From: Sva-07 sp031426215
Lineage (GTDB): Bacteria > Actinomycetota > Acidimicrobiia > Acidimicrobiales > Ilumatobacteraceae
Length of the DNA stretch: 64,000 nt
Direction of reading: 5' to 3'
Assembly (NCBI GenBank): GCA_031426215.1
Contig: JANPKU010000215.1
Location: forward strand, 1 to 64,000
The notes under the pieces are model-generated. The model was not told the origin of the DNA. It worked only from the letters and a program-made list of their open reading frames with translations, and searched no databases. The translations under genes and the position numbers were made by a program. This document shows, in pieces, positions 34,539 through 42,727 of this stretch (position 1 is the stretch's first letter; each line of letters starts with the position of its first letter).

Positions 34539-35914
34539 ATCGCATCGTCGGCGACGGAGAGCGCCGCGTCGAGGATCGCGAGGCCATCGCGCACGAGATC
34601 GTCGGGGCTGTTGCACGGCGGTACGACGTGGATTCGATTGGCTGCGGACAGCGGCCACATCCCGTGCGCCTTGCACTCGGCGACGACGGCTGCGACCGTG
34701 GATGGCGGCGCCGGCTCACGGGTGGCCTGATCGGTGACGAGTTCAACCGCCCAGAACACGCCGAGGCCGCGCACCTCTCCGACACTCGGATGACGTTCGG
34801 CGATGTCGCGCAGGCTGGGGCCGATGATGTCGTCACCGAGGTGACGGGCATGTGCGAGCACGCCCTCGTCTTCGAAGATGCCGATGCTCGCCACGGCCGA
34901 CGCGCAAGCGAGCGGATGCCCGGAGTACGTGAGACCGCCAGGGAACACCCGCTCGTCGTAGGCGTGGGCGATCGCACTCGAGACGACGACACCGCCGAGG
35001 GGGATGTACCCGGAGTTCACGCCCTTCGCGAAGGCGATCAGGTCGGGCTGCGCGTCCCAGTTCTGCCAGGCGAACCACTGTCCGGTGCGACCGAATCCGG
35101 CCATCACCTCATCCGCGATCCACACGATGCCGAATTCGTCGCACAAGGCGCGAAGTCCCTCGAGGTAGCCGGGCGGGGGGACGAGGATGCCATTGGTGCC
35201 GACCACCGATTCGAGGACGATGGCGGCGACCTTGTTCGGTCCCTCGACGAGAATCGTCTCGCGCAGGTGGGCGAGCGCCCGCTCGGTCTCCTGCTCGGGC
35301 GACTCCGAGTAGAACGCCGACCGGTAGTGGTACGGCCCCCAGAACTTCACCAGTCCGGGCACCGACGGCTCGTTCTCCAGTCGTCGGGGCTCACCCGTCA
35401 ACCCGACCGTCAGCGCCGTGCCGCCGTGATAGCTGCGATACGCCGACAGCACCTTCATTCTGCCCGTGTATCCCTTGGCCAGACGCACCGCATTCTCGAC
35501 GCCTTCGGCTCCAGCGTTCGTGAAGAAGACCTTCTCGAAGTGCCCGCCCGCGCCGTCGCGGTTCGCCTTCTCGACGATCAGACGGGCAGCTTCGCTGCGT
35601 TGATCGTTGGCGAACGGCGGCGCCACCATGCACAACGTGTCGGCCTGGTCCTTGATCGCCTGGATCATCTTCGGGTGCTGATGCCCGAGGTTCATGTTGA
35701 CGAGCATCGACGTGAAATCGATCCACTCGCGCCCGGTTTCGTCCCAGAACTTCGAACCGAGCGCGCCGGCGATCACGGTGGGATCCAGAGCGCCCTGCGC
35801 GGACCACGAATGGAAGACGCGGGCACGGTCGTTGGCGTAGGCGTCCTCCAGCAACGCTGAGCCAGTGGGAGCGGGGCGATCGTCGAGTTGGGTCACGGTT
35901 CGATCGTATGGCAT
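34535..35914 (-). CDS. class III aminotransferase, probable beta-alanine (omega-amino acid) transaminase
   Basis: This 459-residue PLP enzyme has the class III pattern: LVNMNLGHQHPKMIQAIKDQ, FTNAGAEGVENAVRLAKGYTG (first part FTNAGAEGVENAVRLA), the cofactor-binding Asp in WIADEVMAGFGRTG and the Schiff-base Lys in LIAFAKGVNSGYIPLGG. Omega-amino-acid transaminases share these features. Placed next to a beta-alanine-forming operon and mmsA, it most likely converts beta-alanine to malonate semialdehyde. Starts are possible at ATG 35914 or GTG 35896. It is divergent from the dienelactone hydrolase with about 27 nt between starts. Confidence 0.85.
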   Translation of the reverse strand: MPYDRTVTQLDDRPAPTGSALLEDAYANDRARVFHSWSAQGALDPTVIAGALGSKFWDETGREWIDFTSMLVNMNLGHQHPKMIQAIKDQADTLCMVAPPFANDQRSEAARLIVEKANRDGAGGHFEKVFFTNAGAEGVENAVRLAKGYTGRMKVLSAYRSYHGGTALTVGLTGEPRRLENEPSVPGLVKFWGPYHYRSAFYSESPEQETERALAHLRETILVEGPNKVAAIVLESVVGTNGILVPPPGYLEGLRALCDEFGIVWIADEVMAGFGRTGQWFAWQNWDAQPDLIAFAKGVNSGYIPLGGVVVSSAIAHAYDERVFPGGLTYSGHPLACASAVASIGIFEDEGVLAHARHLGDDIIGPSLRDIAERHPSVGEVRGLGVFWAVELVTDQATREPAPPSTVAAVVAECKAHGMWPLSAANRIHVVPPCNSPDDLVRDGLAILDAALSVADDAM

Positions 35915-35941
35915 CGAACGAAAGCGGTCTACGGTTGTGCC

Positions 35942-36634
35942 ATGGGAGACATCGTCGAATTTCCGAGCAACGGCAACAACGCGTCGGGCTACCTGACGCT
36001 TCCCGATGGTGGCACCGGCCCCGGGGTGATCGTGATCCAAGAGTGGTGGGGCCTCGATTCGGGCATCAAGGAGATGGCGGATCGCCTGGCGGCCGACGGG
36101 TTCGTGGCGCTCGCACCCGACCTCTACCACGGCGAACTCGCCGGCCACACCGAGATGGACCGAGCGGGAGAGTTGATGACTGCGATGCCACCCGACCGGG
36201 CCGGGCGCGACATGAGCGGTGCCGTCGATTTCCTCGCCGACCACGAGGCGACGACCGACAAAGGGATCGGGGTCGTCGGGTTCTGCATGGGCGGCATGCT
36301 CACGTTCGTGCTCGCAGCGCTGCGCCCCGACAATGTGAAGGCCGCTGTGCCCTTCTACGGCTTCCCCAGCGGTGACAGCCAGCCCGACTACTCGAAGATC
36401 GAGGCCGCGATCCAGGGCCACATGGCCGAGCACGACGACTTCTTCCCGCCGTCCGCCGCGATGCACCTGCAGGAGGAACTCACGGCGCTTGGCAAGGAGG
36501 CGACGATCACTGTGCACCTTGGCACCGGTCACGCCTTCATGGCGCCGCACAACGCGCTGGGCACACAGGATCAGGCGAAGTACGACGAGATCTGGCCACA
36601 GGTCACGTCGTTCCTGCACGACAAGCTCGCCTGA
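35942..36634 (+). CDS. dienelactone hydrolase family protein
   Basis: This 230-residue alpha/beta hydrolase has the cysteine-nucleophile triad of carboxymethylenebutenolidase: Glu34 in VIQEWWGL, Cys115 in VGFCMGGML, an Asp in HMAEHDDFFP and His in GTGHAFMAP. The founding enzyme hydrolyses dienelactone to maleylacetate in chlorocatechol breakdown, but many homologues act on other esters. No aromatic pathway genes are nearby, so the substrate is open. The HAD gene follows after 10 nt on the same strand, implying a two-gene unit. Confidence 0.87.
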   Translation: MGDIVEFPSNGNNASGYLTLPDGGTGPGVIVIQEWWGLDSGIKEMADRLAADGFVALAPDLYHGELAGHTEMDRAGELMTAMPPDRAGRDMSGAVDFLADHEATTDKGIGVVGFCMGGMLTFVLAALRPDNVKAAVPFYGFPSGDSQPDYSKIEAAIQGHMAEHDDFFPPSAAMHLQEELTALGKEATITVHLGTGHAFMAPHNALGTQDQAKYDEIWPQVTSFLHDKLA

Positions 36635-36644
36635 GTCGACGTCG

Positions 36645-37316
36645 ATGGCCCGCTTCGATGCGATCCTGTTCGACGCGGGCGGAGTGCTCGTGCTGCCGGA
36701 CCCGACGGTGATCGGCCCGCTGCTCGCCCCCTATGGCGGATCGACGTCGCTCGAAACACATCGTCGCGCTCACTACGCCGGGATGTGGGCGAAGTCGGAT
36801 CGTTCGGAGCCCGAGGGTTCGTGGAGCGTCTACGACGACGCCTATGTGCGAGCGGTCGGGGTCGGCGACGCTGGTCTCCATGAGGCGGCGTTCGTGCTGG
36901 GTCACACCCGCACGCCGTGGCTGTGGCGTTGGACGATTCCCGAGACCCGTTCGGCGTTGGATGCACTCGCCGGCGCCGGGGTCCCCATGGGTGTGGTGTC
37001 GAACGCAAGCGGCCAGATCGAGGCAATGCTCATTCGCGAGATCTGTCAGGTCGGTCCCGGCCCGCACGTCGAGATGCGTTGCATCGTCGACAGTCACGTC
37101 GTCGGTATCGCGAAACCCGATCCGGCGATCTTCGATTCTGCGCTGTCGCACTTCGCCGAGTTCGAGCGGTCACGGATTGCCTACGTGGGCGACTCGGTCA
37201 CGATGGACATCGGGGCGGCGAGCGCCGCAGGCCTTCACCCGATCCTGCTCGACCCCTACGACGACCACGAGGGAGCCGATTTCGAGCGCATCCGCGCCGT
37301 CTCCGACCTCCTCTGA
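36645..37316 (+). CDS. HAD-superfamily hydrolase
   Basis: This 223-residue phosphatase-like protein has HAD motif I ILFDAGGVLV (nucleophile Asp), motif II VVSNASGQ, motif III Lys in VVGIAKPDPAIF and motif IV YVGDSVTMDIGAASAAG. A cap insert lies between motifs I and II (~20-95). Substrate specificity is not predictable. It is probably cotranscribed with the dienelactone hydrolase just upstream. A palindrome family B element starts 15 nt after its stop. Confidence 0.85.
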   Translation: MARFDAILFDAGGVLVLPDPTVIGPLLAPYGGSTSLETHRRAHYAGMWAKSDRSEPEGSWSVYDDAYVRAVGVGDAGLHEAAFVLGHTRTPWLWRWTIPETRSALDALAGAGVPMGVVSNASGQIEAMLIREICQVGPGPHVEMRCIVDSHVVGIAKPDPAIFDSALSHFAEFERSRIAYVGDSVTMDIGAASAAGLHPILLDPYDDHEGADFERIRAVSDLL

Positions 37317-37331
37317 GCTCAGCCCGAACCA

Positions 37332-37387
37332 CGTTTGTGTTGCATTCCGGGTGGGCCGCCCCACCGGGAATGCCACGCAAACGGGGT
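37332..37387. repeat. intergenic palindrome family B, copy 4
   Basis: This is the best-preserved copy: CGTTTGTGTTGCATTCCGGG on the left, ACCGGGAATGCCACGCAAAC on the right, with a GGGCCGCCC centre. It lies between the convergent HAD and acyl-CoA dehydrogenase genes, about 15 and 11 nt from their stops. Confidence 0.75.
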
Positions 37388-37397
37388 TGGCGAGGGG

Positions 37398-39026
37398 TCA
37401 GTTGCCGGCGGAGATGAGCTGGCGGGCGATGACCTTGAGACACAGCGTCTCGTCGGCGCCCTCGAAGATCGACAGCACCCGGGCGTCGACGTACAGGCGG
37501 CTCACCGGGAACTCCTCGGCGTAGCCCATGCCTCCGTGGATCTGCATGGCTTCGCGACTCACCCATTCGGCGGCCTTGCACACGTAGGCCTTCACCATCG
37601 AGGCCTCCATCGCGCCTTCGCCCTTGGCCATCAGCGTGGCAACGGCGTAGGAGAACTGGCGGCCCGCCTGGGTGAGCACTGCCATGCGGCCGAGCTTGGC
37701 CCGGGTGAGCTGGTAGTCGATGATCGCCTCGCCGAACACCGTGCGGTTCTCGGCGTAGCTGAGCGCAGCTTCGTAGGCGGCCTGCATCACGCCGACGGCA
37801 CGTGCAGCAGTCTGCAGTCGACCGTTCTCGAAGCCGGCCATCTGGTAGTAGAAACCCTTGCCGAGCCCTTCTTCCATGCCGATCTGATTGGCGGCGGGCA
37901 CCCACCAGTTCTCGAGTGCGATCTCGTAGGAGTGCATGCCGCGGTAACCGATCGTGTCGATCGGACGGCCCTCCATCTTGCCGACTCGCTGAGTGCCGTC
38001 GACGTCCACCGGATCCTGGGTGAGCTCGAACCCGTGGCTGTCGCCGCGTGGCTTCGGCACGATGAACAACGTGAGGCCCCGGTGCGTCTTGGAGCGGTCG
38101 GGGTCGGTGCGGGCGAGCAGAGTGAGCGCATCTGCGCGGGCGCCGAACGTGCACCACGTCTTCACACCGTTGATCACCCAGCCGGCCTCACCATCGGGGC
38201 CCGGCGCTCTGGTGGCGGTGACCTTGATGCCGGCGACATCGCTGCCGTAGTCGGGCTCGGTGACCGCAACGGCCGGCATCACTTCGGCGGTCGCCAGCTT
38301 CGGCAGCCACTCCTGCTTCTGCTCCTCGGTGCCGCCCTTGACGAGCGCACGAGTGAGGATTTCGGGGCGCGTGATGAGCGACCCGCCGATGCCGAGGCTG
38401 ATGCGTGACAGCTCTTCGGTGGCGGCGACCATGGCGATGTACTCGGCGTCGCCGCCCTCGCTGTAGCCGCCGTACTCGACCGGCACACTCAAGCCGAACG
38501 CACCGATCTCGGCGAGACCGGTGATGATCTCCTCCGGGACGTCGCCGTTGGTGCGGTGCACGTGCTCGGCGTGCGGGGCGATCACGTTCTGGGCGAAGGC
38601 ACGGAACGTGTCGGCCACCATCTCCATGTCGTCGTCGAGGTGGCTCGGGCCGGCGGTGTCGGCGAGTGACGCGAGGAAGTCCGGAGCTCGGAACTGCACC
38701 ATGAACGCATGGACGTTCGTGAGCGCATCGCGCTCGACGCCCCAGTCCTCCTCACGGCCGAGGATCTTGCCGGCGAGATCATGCAGCATGTCGGCAGCGA
38801 ACGCGCAGGTGATCTTGGCCTCGACGTCACCCTTCGCTCCATAGTCGAGCAGCGATCGTGCGGTGGCGACGGCCGAGGCAGCGTGGGCCACGTCGTAGGC
38901 GAGCACCTGATGCACGTCGGGGCCGCCCGACGCAGCGAGTTGACGTACGGCCTTGCCGACGATCCGGTCGGCCAGGTCGATGGCATCGGCAGCGGCAGGC
39001 AGGTCGGGGGCGGCGATCGCGGTCAT
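37398..39026 (-). CDS. acyl-CoA dehydrogenase with N-terminal helical extension
   Basis: This 542-residue FAD enzyme has the usual ACAD core. Its FAD/substrate segment reads VTEPDYGSDVAGIKVTA, its catalytic-base region SIFEGADETLCLKVIARQL (Glu of the FEG motif), and IHGGMGYAEEFPVSRLYVDAR precedes it. About 110 helical residues precede the core, making it ~150 residues longer than typical short/medium-chain enzymes. The exact acyl-CoA is unknown. ATG 39026 was chosen because the next upstream ATG (39083) adds unlike sequence. It is convergent with the HAD gene. Confidence 0.9.
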   Translation of the reverse strand: MTAIAAPDLPAAADAIDLADRIVGKAVRQLAASGGPDVHQVLAYDVAHAASAVATARSLLDYGAKGDVEAKITCAFAADMLHDLAGKILGREEDWGVERDALTNVHAFMVQFRAPDFLASLADTAGPSHLDDDMEMVADTFRAFAQNVIAPHAEHVHRTNGDVPEEIITGLAEIGAFGLSVPVEYGGYSEGGDAEYIAMVAATEELSRISLGIGGSLITRPEILTRALVKGGTEEQKQEWLPKLATAEVMPAVAVTEPDYGSDVAGIKVTATRAPGPDGEAGWVINGVKTWCTFGARADALTLLARTDPDRSKTHRGLTLFIVPKPRGDSHGFELTQDPVDVDGTQRVGKMEGRPIDTIGYRGMHSYEIALENWWVPAANQIGMEEGLGKGFYYQMAGFENGRLQTAARAVGVMQAAYEAALSYAENRTVFGEAIIDYQLTRAKLGRMAVLTQAGRQFSYAVATLMAKGEGAMEASMVKAYVCKAAEWVSREAMQIHGGMGYAEEFPVSRLYVDARVLSIFEGADETLCLKVIARQLISAGN

Positions 39027-39148
39027 GGAGCAGACGTTACTGGTCGGTAATCCGAGCGGCCATTCCAGCCCCGAGCGGGGCAACCGTCACACGGTGCCGG
39101 CCTGGCGCGACGCTCCGTGGGCCGATCACCGTCAGTCATGATGTTGTC

Positions 39149-39718
39149 GTGGCTGCCATCTGTGTGTTCTGTGGATCGAGTTCCGGATCCGATCCGCTGT
39201 TCGCCGAGACCGCTCGCCGGCTCGGCGCCGCTCTCGTGGCGAGGGGTCACGAGCTCGTGTACGGCGGCGGTCACGTCGGAATCATGGGGGTGATCGCCGA
39301 TGCGGTGCTCGCCGAGGGCGGAGCAGTCACCGGCGTGATGACCGAGCAGTTGGTCGCAGCCGAGGTCGCCCACCTCGGGCTGACGCAACTGGAGGTCACA
39401 CCCACGATGCATGCCCGCAAGGCACGGATGGCCGAGTTGTCCGACGGCGTGATCGTGCTGCCGGGTGGGTTCGGCACGCTTGACGAAGCGTTCGAGATGA
39501 TCACGTGGAACCAACTCGGACTGGTCGCCGTGCCCGTGGTGTTCCTCGATGTCGCCGGCTACTTCGCGCCGTTGTTCGAGTTCATCGACGTCTCGGTGTC
39601 GGCCGGGTTCGTCAGTCCGGCCAACGCGGCCCTGGCTCGTCGCGCGTCGACCGTCGACGATGCGGTGTCTCTGGCCATCTCGACGCCGGATGCGTTCACG
39701 CCGAAGTGGATTGGATGA
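39149..39718 (+). CDS. LOG family protein (TIGR00730 type, putative nucleotide phosphoribohydrolase)
   Basis: This 189-residue Rossmann-fold protein begins AAICVFCGSSSGSDPLFA, the LOG family opening. It contains LVYGGGHVGIMGVIADAVL, HARKARMAELSDGVIVLPGG and the catalytic PGGFGTLDEAFE motif. LOG enzymes release the base from nucleoside 5'-monophosphates (cytokinin-type or other). GTG 39149 is the start next to the conserved N-terminus. It is divergent from the acyl-CoA dehydrogenase, with 122 nt between the starts. Confidence 0.9.
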   Translation: MAAICVFCGSSSGSDPLFAETARRLGAALVARGHELVYGGGHVGIMGVIADAVLAEGGAVTGVMTEQLVAAEVAHLGLTQLEVTPTMHARKARMAELSDGVIVLPGGFGTLDEAFEMITWNQLGLVAVPVVFLDVAGYFAPLFEFIDVSVSAGFVSPANAALARRASTVDDAVSLAISTPDAFTPKWIG

Positions 39719-39742
39719 GTCGACCGTCCGAGGAGCGCCGGG

Positions 39743-40135
39743 TCACGTGCACGGACTGCCGGGTGCGGCGACGATGGCGCCCTCGGCGCTGATCTCGAAG
39801 CGCGCCGACAGTTCGCGGACCATCTGAGCGTCGAGCAGGTCCTGCTGGCTGGTCGGGAGCGCACCGTTGAGGATCTCGTAGCTCTGGACGGCGGCCTCGA
39901 GTGTCTGGCGATCGACGGTGCATGCGACGTCGTCGGCGTCGTCGATCGCTCCGGCAGCCACCTCGATCGCGCCTGCGATGCCGCCGGCGGTGGGCGATGG
40001 CGCTTCGCCGACCGCAACGATGCTGCCGTCGGACGTTGCTGCACCGGTCGCCGAGTCGGAATCGTCGGATGCCCCGCACGCTGCGAGCACCAGGGTCGAA
40101 GTGAGGGCGAGGGCGATGAGTCGACGCTGGCGCAT
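39743..40135 (-). CDS. small lipoprotein with pseudopilin-like C-terminal motif
   Basis: This 130-residue exported lipoprotein has signal and lipobox LVLAAC (Cys ~20) and a Ser/Asp/Ala-rich linker. The C-terminal region is VDRQTLEAAVQSYEILNGAL, then PTSQQDLLDAQMV. The TLEAAVQSYEILNGALPTSQQ spacing resembles the globular domain of type IV-like pseudopilins, where a helix is followed by PTSxxDL. No prepilin peptidase site is present. Function is unknown. It ends close to, and convergent with, the LOG gene. Confidence 0.65.
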   Translation of the reverse strand: MRQRRLIALALTSTLVLAACGASDDSDSATGAATSDGSIVAVGEAPSPTAGGIAGAIEVAAGAIDDADDVACTVDRQTLEAAVQSYEILNGALPTSQQDLLDAQMVRELSARFEISAEGAIVAAPGSPCT

Positions 40136-40231
40136 GCCGTGTCATCGGCACCCGATCGATCCCACTGAAGCAGCGAACTGGTCAACTCAGGGTGACCGGA
40201 TCGGGATTCGGCGCAGCGATAGCGTCGCATC

Positions 40232-42010
40232 GTGCGTCGTGTCCTCACCCTGGTGGCGCTCCTCGCGGTCTCTGCGTGCTCGGCATCGTCCGACGTCGTC
40301 ACGGTCGGGGCCGATCCGCTCGAGGACGATCCAGTGATCTCCGTGCCCGCGACCACCGGGGACGACACGATTGTCCCGTCCACCGAAGCCGATGCGGCCA
40401 CGGACGCGGGTTCGCTCGACTGGGCCTCGTGCGTGGGTGCGATCGGAGCGCTCATCGACCTCGAGTGCGCAACCCTCACTGTTCCGCTCGACCACAGCGC
40501 CCCCGATGGCACGACGATCGACATCGCCGTTGCGCGCATTGCGGCGTCGGATGACGACGCCCGGATCGGCTCACTGGTGTTCAATCCAGGCGGACCCGGC
40601 GGATCCGGCATCGAGTTCCTGACGAGCGCGGCACCGCTCGTGCCGCCCGAACTCGCGCAGCGGTTCGATCTGGTGTCATTCGATCCGCGAGGTGTGGGAG
40701 CAAGCGCAGCGATTGCCTGCGACGTCGACTTCGACGATGACGTGACCTTGTTGGCGTCCGACGACGATGCCGGTTGGGATTCGCTGGTCGCCGAAGCGGA
40801 GGGACGTGTCGAGACCTGCAGCGCCGAGTCGGTGGCACTCGAGCCGTACCTCGGGACGAACAACGCGGCACGCGACCTCGACGAACTGCGTGCGGCCCTC
40901 GGCGACGACCAGCTGAGCTACGTCGGGTTCTCGTACGGCACACGACTCGGAGCCACCTATGCCGAGCTGTTCCCCGATCGAGTGCGAGCCCTCGTGCTGG
41001 ACGGCGCCGTGAAACCCACCGACGACTCTGCGCTGATCGGCCTCGAGCAAGGGCCTGGCTTCGATGCCGCGCTGGAGAGTTTCGCCGCCGATTGTGACGC
41101 CGATGCCGATTGCAGCCTCGCCGAGCTGGGACCGGCGCTCGACGTGTACGACGCACTCGTCGAGGAGATCGCCGACGTCGGCAGCTTTGCGACCGACGAC
41201 GACGGTCGCGTCCTCACGCCGGGCGAGTTGCAACTGGGCGTCGTCGCCGCCCTGTACAGCACGCAGTTGTGGCCGGTGCTCGCCGACGCGCTGTTCGTGG
41301 CCGACACCGAGCAGGACGGCTCGTTGCTGCAGGTGCTGGCCGATTCGTACCTGGGTCGCCAGCCTGACGGCGGCTACGACAACAGCCAGCTCGCCGGGCT
41401 GGTGATCAACTGTGCCGACGAGCCGCGACGCCCGTCGGTCGACGAGGTGCGCGTCCAGGCAGGTCTGTCCGCCGAAGCCTCACGGTATTTCGGCGACTTC
41501 CTGAGGGCGAGTACCGGATGCATCGGCACCGCCGATGCGCTCGACCCCATTGCGATCGGTCCTGGCGAGGGTGCCGATCCCATCCTCGTGATCGGAACCA
41601 CCGGCGACCCTGCCACCCCGTACGAGTGGGCAGTCGAGCTGGCCGACGTGCTGGCGTCGGGTGTGCTGTACACCGTCGAGGCCGAGGGCCACACGGCGTT
41701 TCTGTCGGTTCCGTGTGTCGACGCAGTGGTGATCGACTACCTCGTCGCCCTCGAACTTCCCGACGCAGGGTCGTCATGTTCGGCCGAAGCGACCGATGAC
41801 GTGTTCGCTCCGGAGGGCGACGGCGAACTCGACCAGATCATCGCGCTGTTCGACTGCCTGCGCGACAACGGGGTCGAGCTGCCCGAGATTACCGTCGGTG
41901 ACCTGCTCGCCGACCCGAACGGTGAACTGCTGCTCGATCTGCTCGATCCGACCGATCCGGCCTTCGGTACCGCGGCGCTCGCTTGTCAGGACCTCATCCC
42001 GGGTTTCTGA
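40232..42010 (+). CDS. secreted alpha/beta-hydrolase peptidase (tripeptidyl aminopeptidase-like)
   Basis: This 592-residue exported hydrolase has a short signal with possible lipobox VSAC (Cys ~15) and a linker to ~residue 60. A core follows with VPLDHSAPDGTTIDIAVAR, oxyanion NPGGPGGSG and nucleophile Ser234 in YVGFSYGTRLG. A TAP-like C-terminal domain carries GTTGDPATPYEWA (acid region) and AEGHTAF (His). This layout matches Streptomyces SlpD/tripeptidyl aminopeptidases, which trim peptides outside the cell. About 80 extra C-terminal residues hold two Cys (near DCLRDNG and ALACQDL). GTG is the start. Confidence 0.87.
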   Translation: MRRVLTLVALLAVSACSASSDVVTVGADPLEDDPVISVPATTGDDTIVPSTEADAATDAGSLDWASCVGAIGALIDLECATLTVPLDHSAPDGTTIDIAVARIAASDDDARIGSLVFNPGGPGGSGIEFLTSAAPLVPPELAQRFDLVSFDPRGVGASAAIACDVDFDDDVTLLASDDDAGWDSLVAEAEGRVETCSAESVALEPYLGTNNAARDLDELRAALGDDQLSYVGFSYGTRLGATYAELFPDRVRALVLDGAVKPTDDSALIGLEQGPGFDAALESFAADCDADADCSLAELGPALDVYDALVEEIADVGSFATDDDGRVLTPGELQLGVVAALYSTQLWPVLADALFVADTEQDGSLLQVLADSYLGRQPDGGYDNSQLAGLVINCADEPRRPSVDEVRVQAGLSAEASRYFGDFLRASTGCIGTADALDPIAIGPGEGADPILVIGTTGDPATPYEWAVELADVLASGVLYTVEAEGHTAFLSVPCVDAVVIDYLVALELPDAGSSCSAEATDDVFAPEGDGELDQIIALFDCLRDNGVELPEITVGDLLADPNGELLLDLLDPTDPAFGTAALACQDLIPGF

Positions 42011-42132
42011 TCCCCGAGATCGTTCACCCACAGGCACCACACAGATCTTCGGACTTGTCCCCAGCCGTTGCCCGGAAATTCACAAGCAATCGGCACTGAC
42101 GCTCCACAGGCCCGGTCGTTCAAGATGGCTGC

Positions 42133-42513
42133 ATGGTCGCCCGAGCCCTTCCCACGCCACGTCAGCGCCTGCTCCGACAGCGCCAACACGGTGCGACCCT
42201 GCAGCAGGCCGACCGTCGCGAGCTCGAACGTGCGGGCTGGCGCACCACCTTGGAGTTCCGTGAGAACAACGTGCGTGGCCGCGACGGTCGTTTGCTCCAG
42301 GTCGAGGAGATCTGGCACGCGGAGGCCGAGCGGGACCCGGGCTCGCGAGAGGTTCGCGGGGTCGATTTCGTGCATGCGACAGCCGAATCGGTCGACGAGG
42401 TGTGGTCGAAACTGCGTCGTCAGGCGGAACTCGCCGACATCAAGTTCCGCGACGACGCCGCCGATCGGGCCGCTGTGCGCAGCACGGATATGGCCGCTGT
42501 CCAGGCATGTTGA
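42133..42513 (+). CDS. hypothetical protein, 126 residues
   Basis: This soluble, highly charged protein has an N-terminal basic helix (RQRLLRQRQHGATLQQ), a middle EFRENNVRGRDGRLLQVEEI beta-hairpin-like segment and a C-terminal helix, SVDEVWSKLRRQAELADI. Codon third positions strongly favour G/C throughout, supporting coding. No family is recognised and no ribosome-binding site is evident. It lies just before the nrdA promoter. Confidence 0.5.
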   Translation: MVARALPTPRQRLLRQRQHGATLQQADRRELERAGWRTTLEFRENNVRGRDGRLLQVEEIWHAEAERDPGSREVRGVDFVHATAESVDEVWSKLRRQAELADIKFRDDAADRAAVRSTDMAAVQAC

Positions 42514-42532
42514 CGGTTTCTCGACGAGACGG

Positions 42533-42562
42533 TTGACACGCCCGTAGTTTCACTGCTGTAAT
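42533..42562 (+). promoter_or_regulatory. sigma-70-type promoter for nrdAB
   Basis: A perfect -35 TTGACA (42533-42538), an 18-nt spacer and a -10 TGTAAT (42557-42562) place the transcript start near 42569. That is directly before the two NrdR boxes and about 160 nt upstream of the nrdA GTG. Confidence 0.6.
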
Positions 42563-42575
42563 TACGGACCCGCAG

Positions 42576-42622
42576 CCACGACATGTGGTGCCGGGGGCGG
42601 GTGATGGCCACGACATCTGGTG
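42576..42622 (+). promoter_or_regulatory. tandem NrdR boxes
   Basis: Two 15-bp sites, CCACGACATGTGGTG (42576-42590) and CCACGACATCTGGTG (42608-42622), differ at one base. Their centres are 32 bp apart, about three helical turns. Both sequence and spacing are typical of NrdR, the zinc/ATP-cone repressor of ribonucleotide reductase operons. They lie just downstream of the predicted transcript start. Confidence 0.75.
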
Positions 42623-42727
42623 GTCGACAAGCAGCAGCTCGACCGGTCGCAACATTTCTCGATGATCCGATCACCCGATGACCAATGACCCGATGACGAT
42701 GCAACGAACGAGCAGGAGAACCCCACG

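Noticed and set aside
42011..42132. DnaA-box-like words (TTCACCCACA, TTGTCCCCA, CTCCACAGG) before the hypothetical gene and nrdA
   Set aside because: None matches TTRTCCACA fully, they are irregularly oriented, and dnaA/dnaN are not nearby. Not enough for an origin or a DnaA-regulated site.
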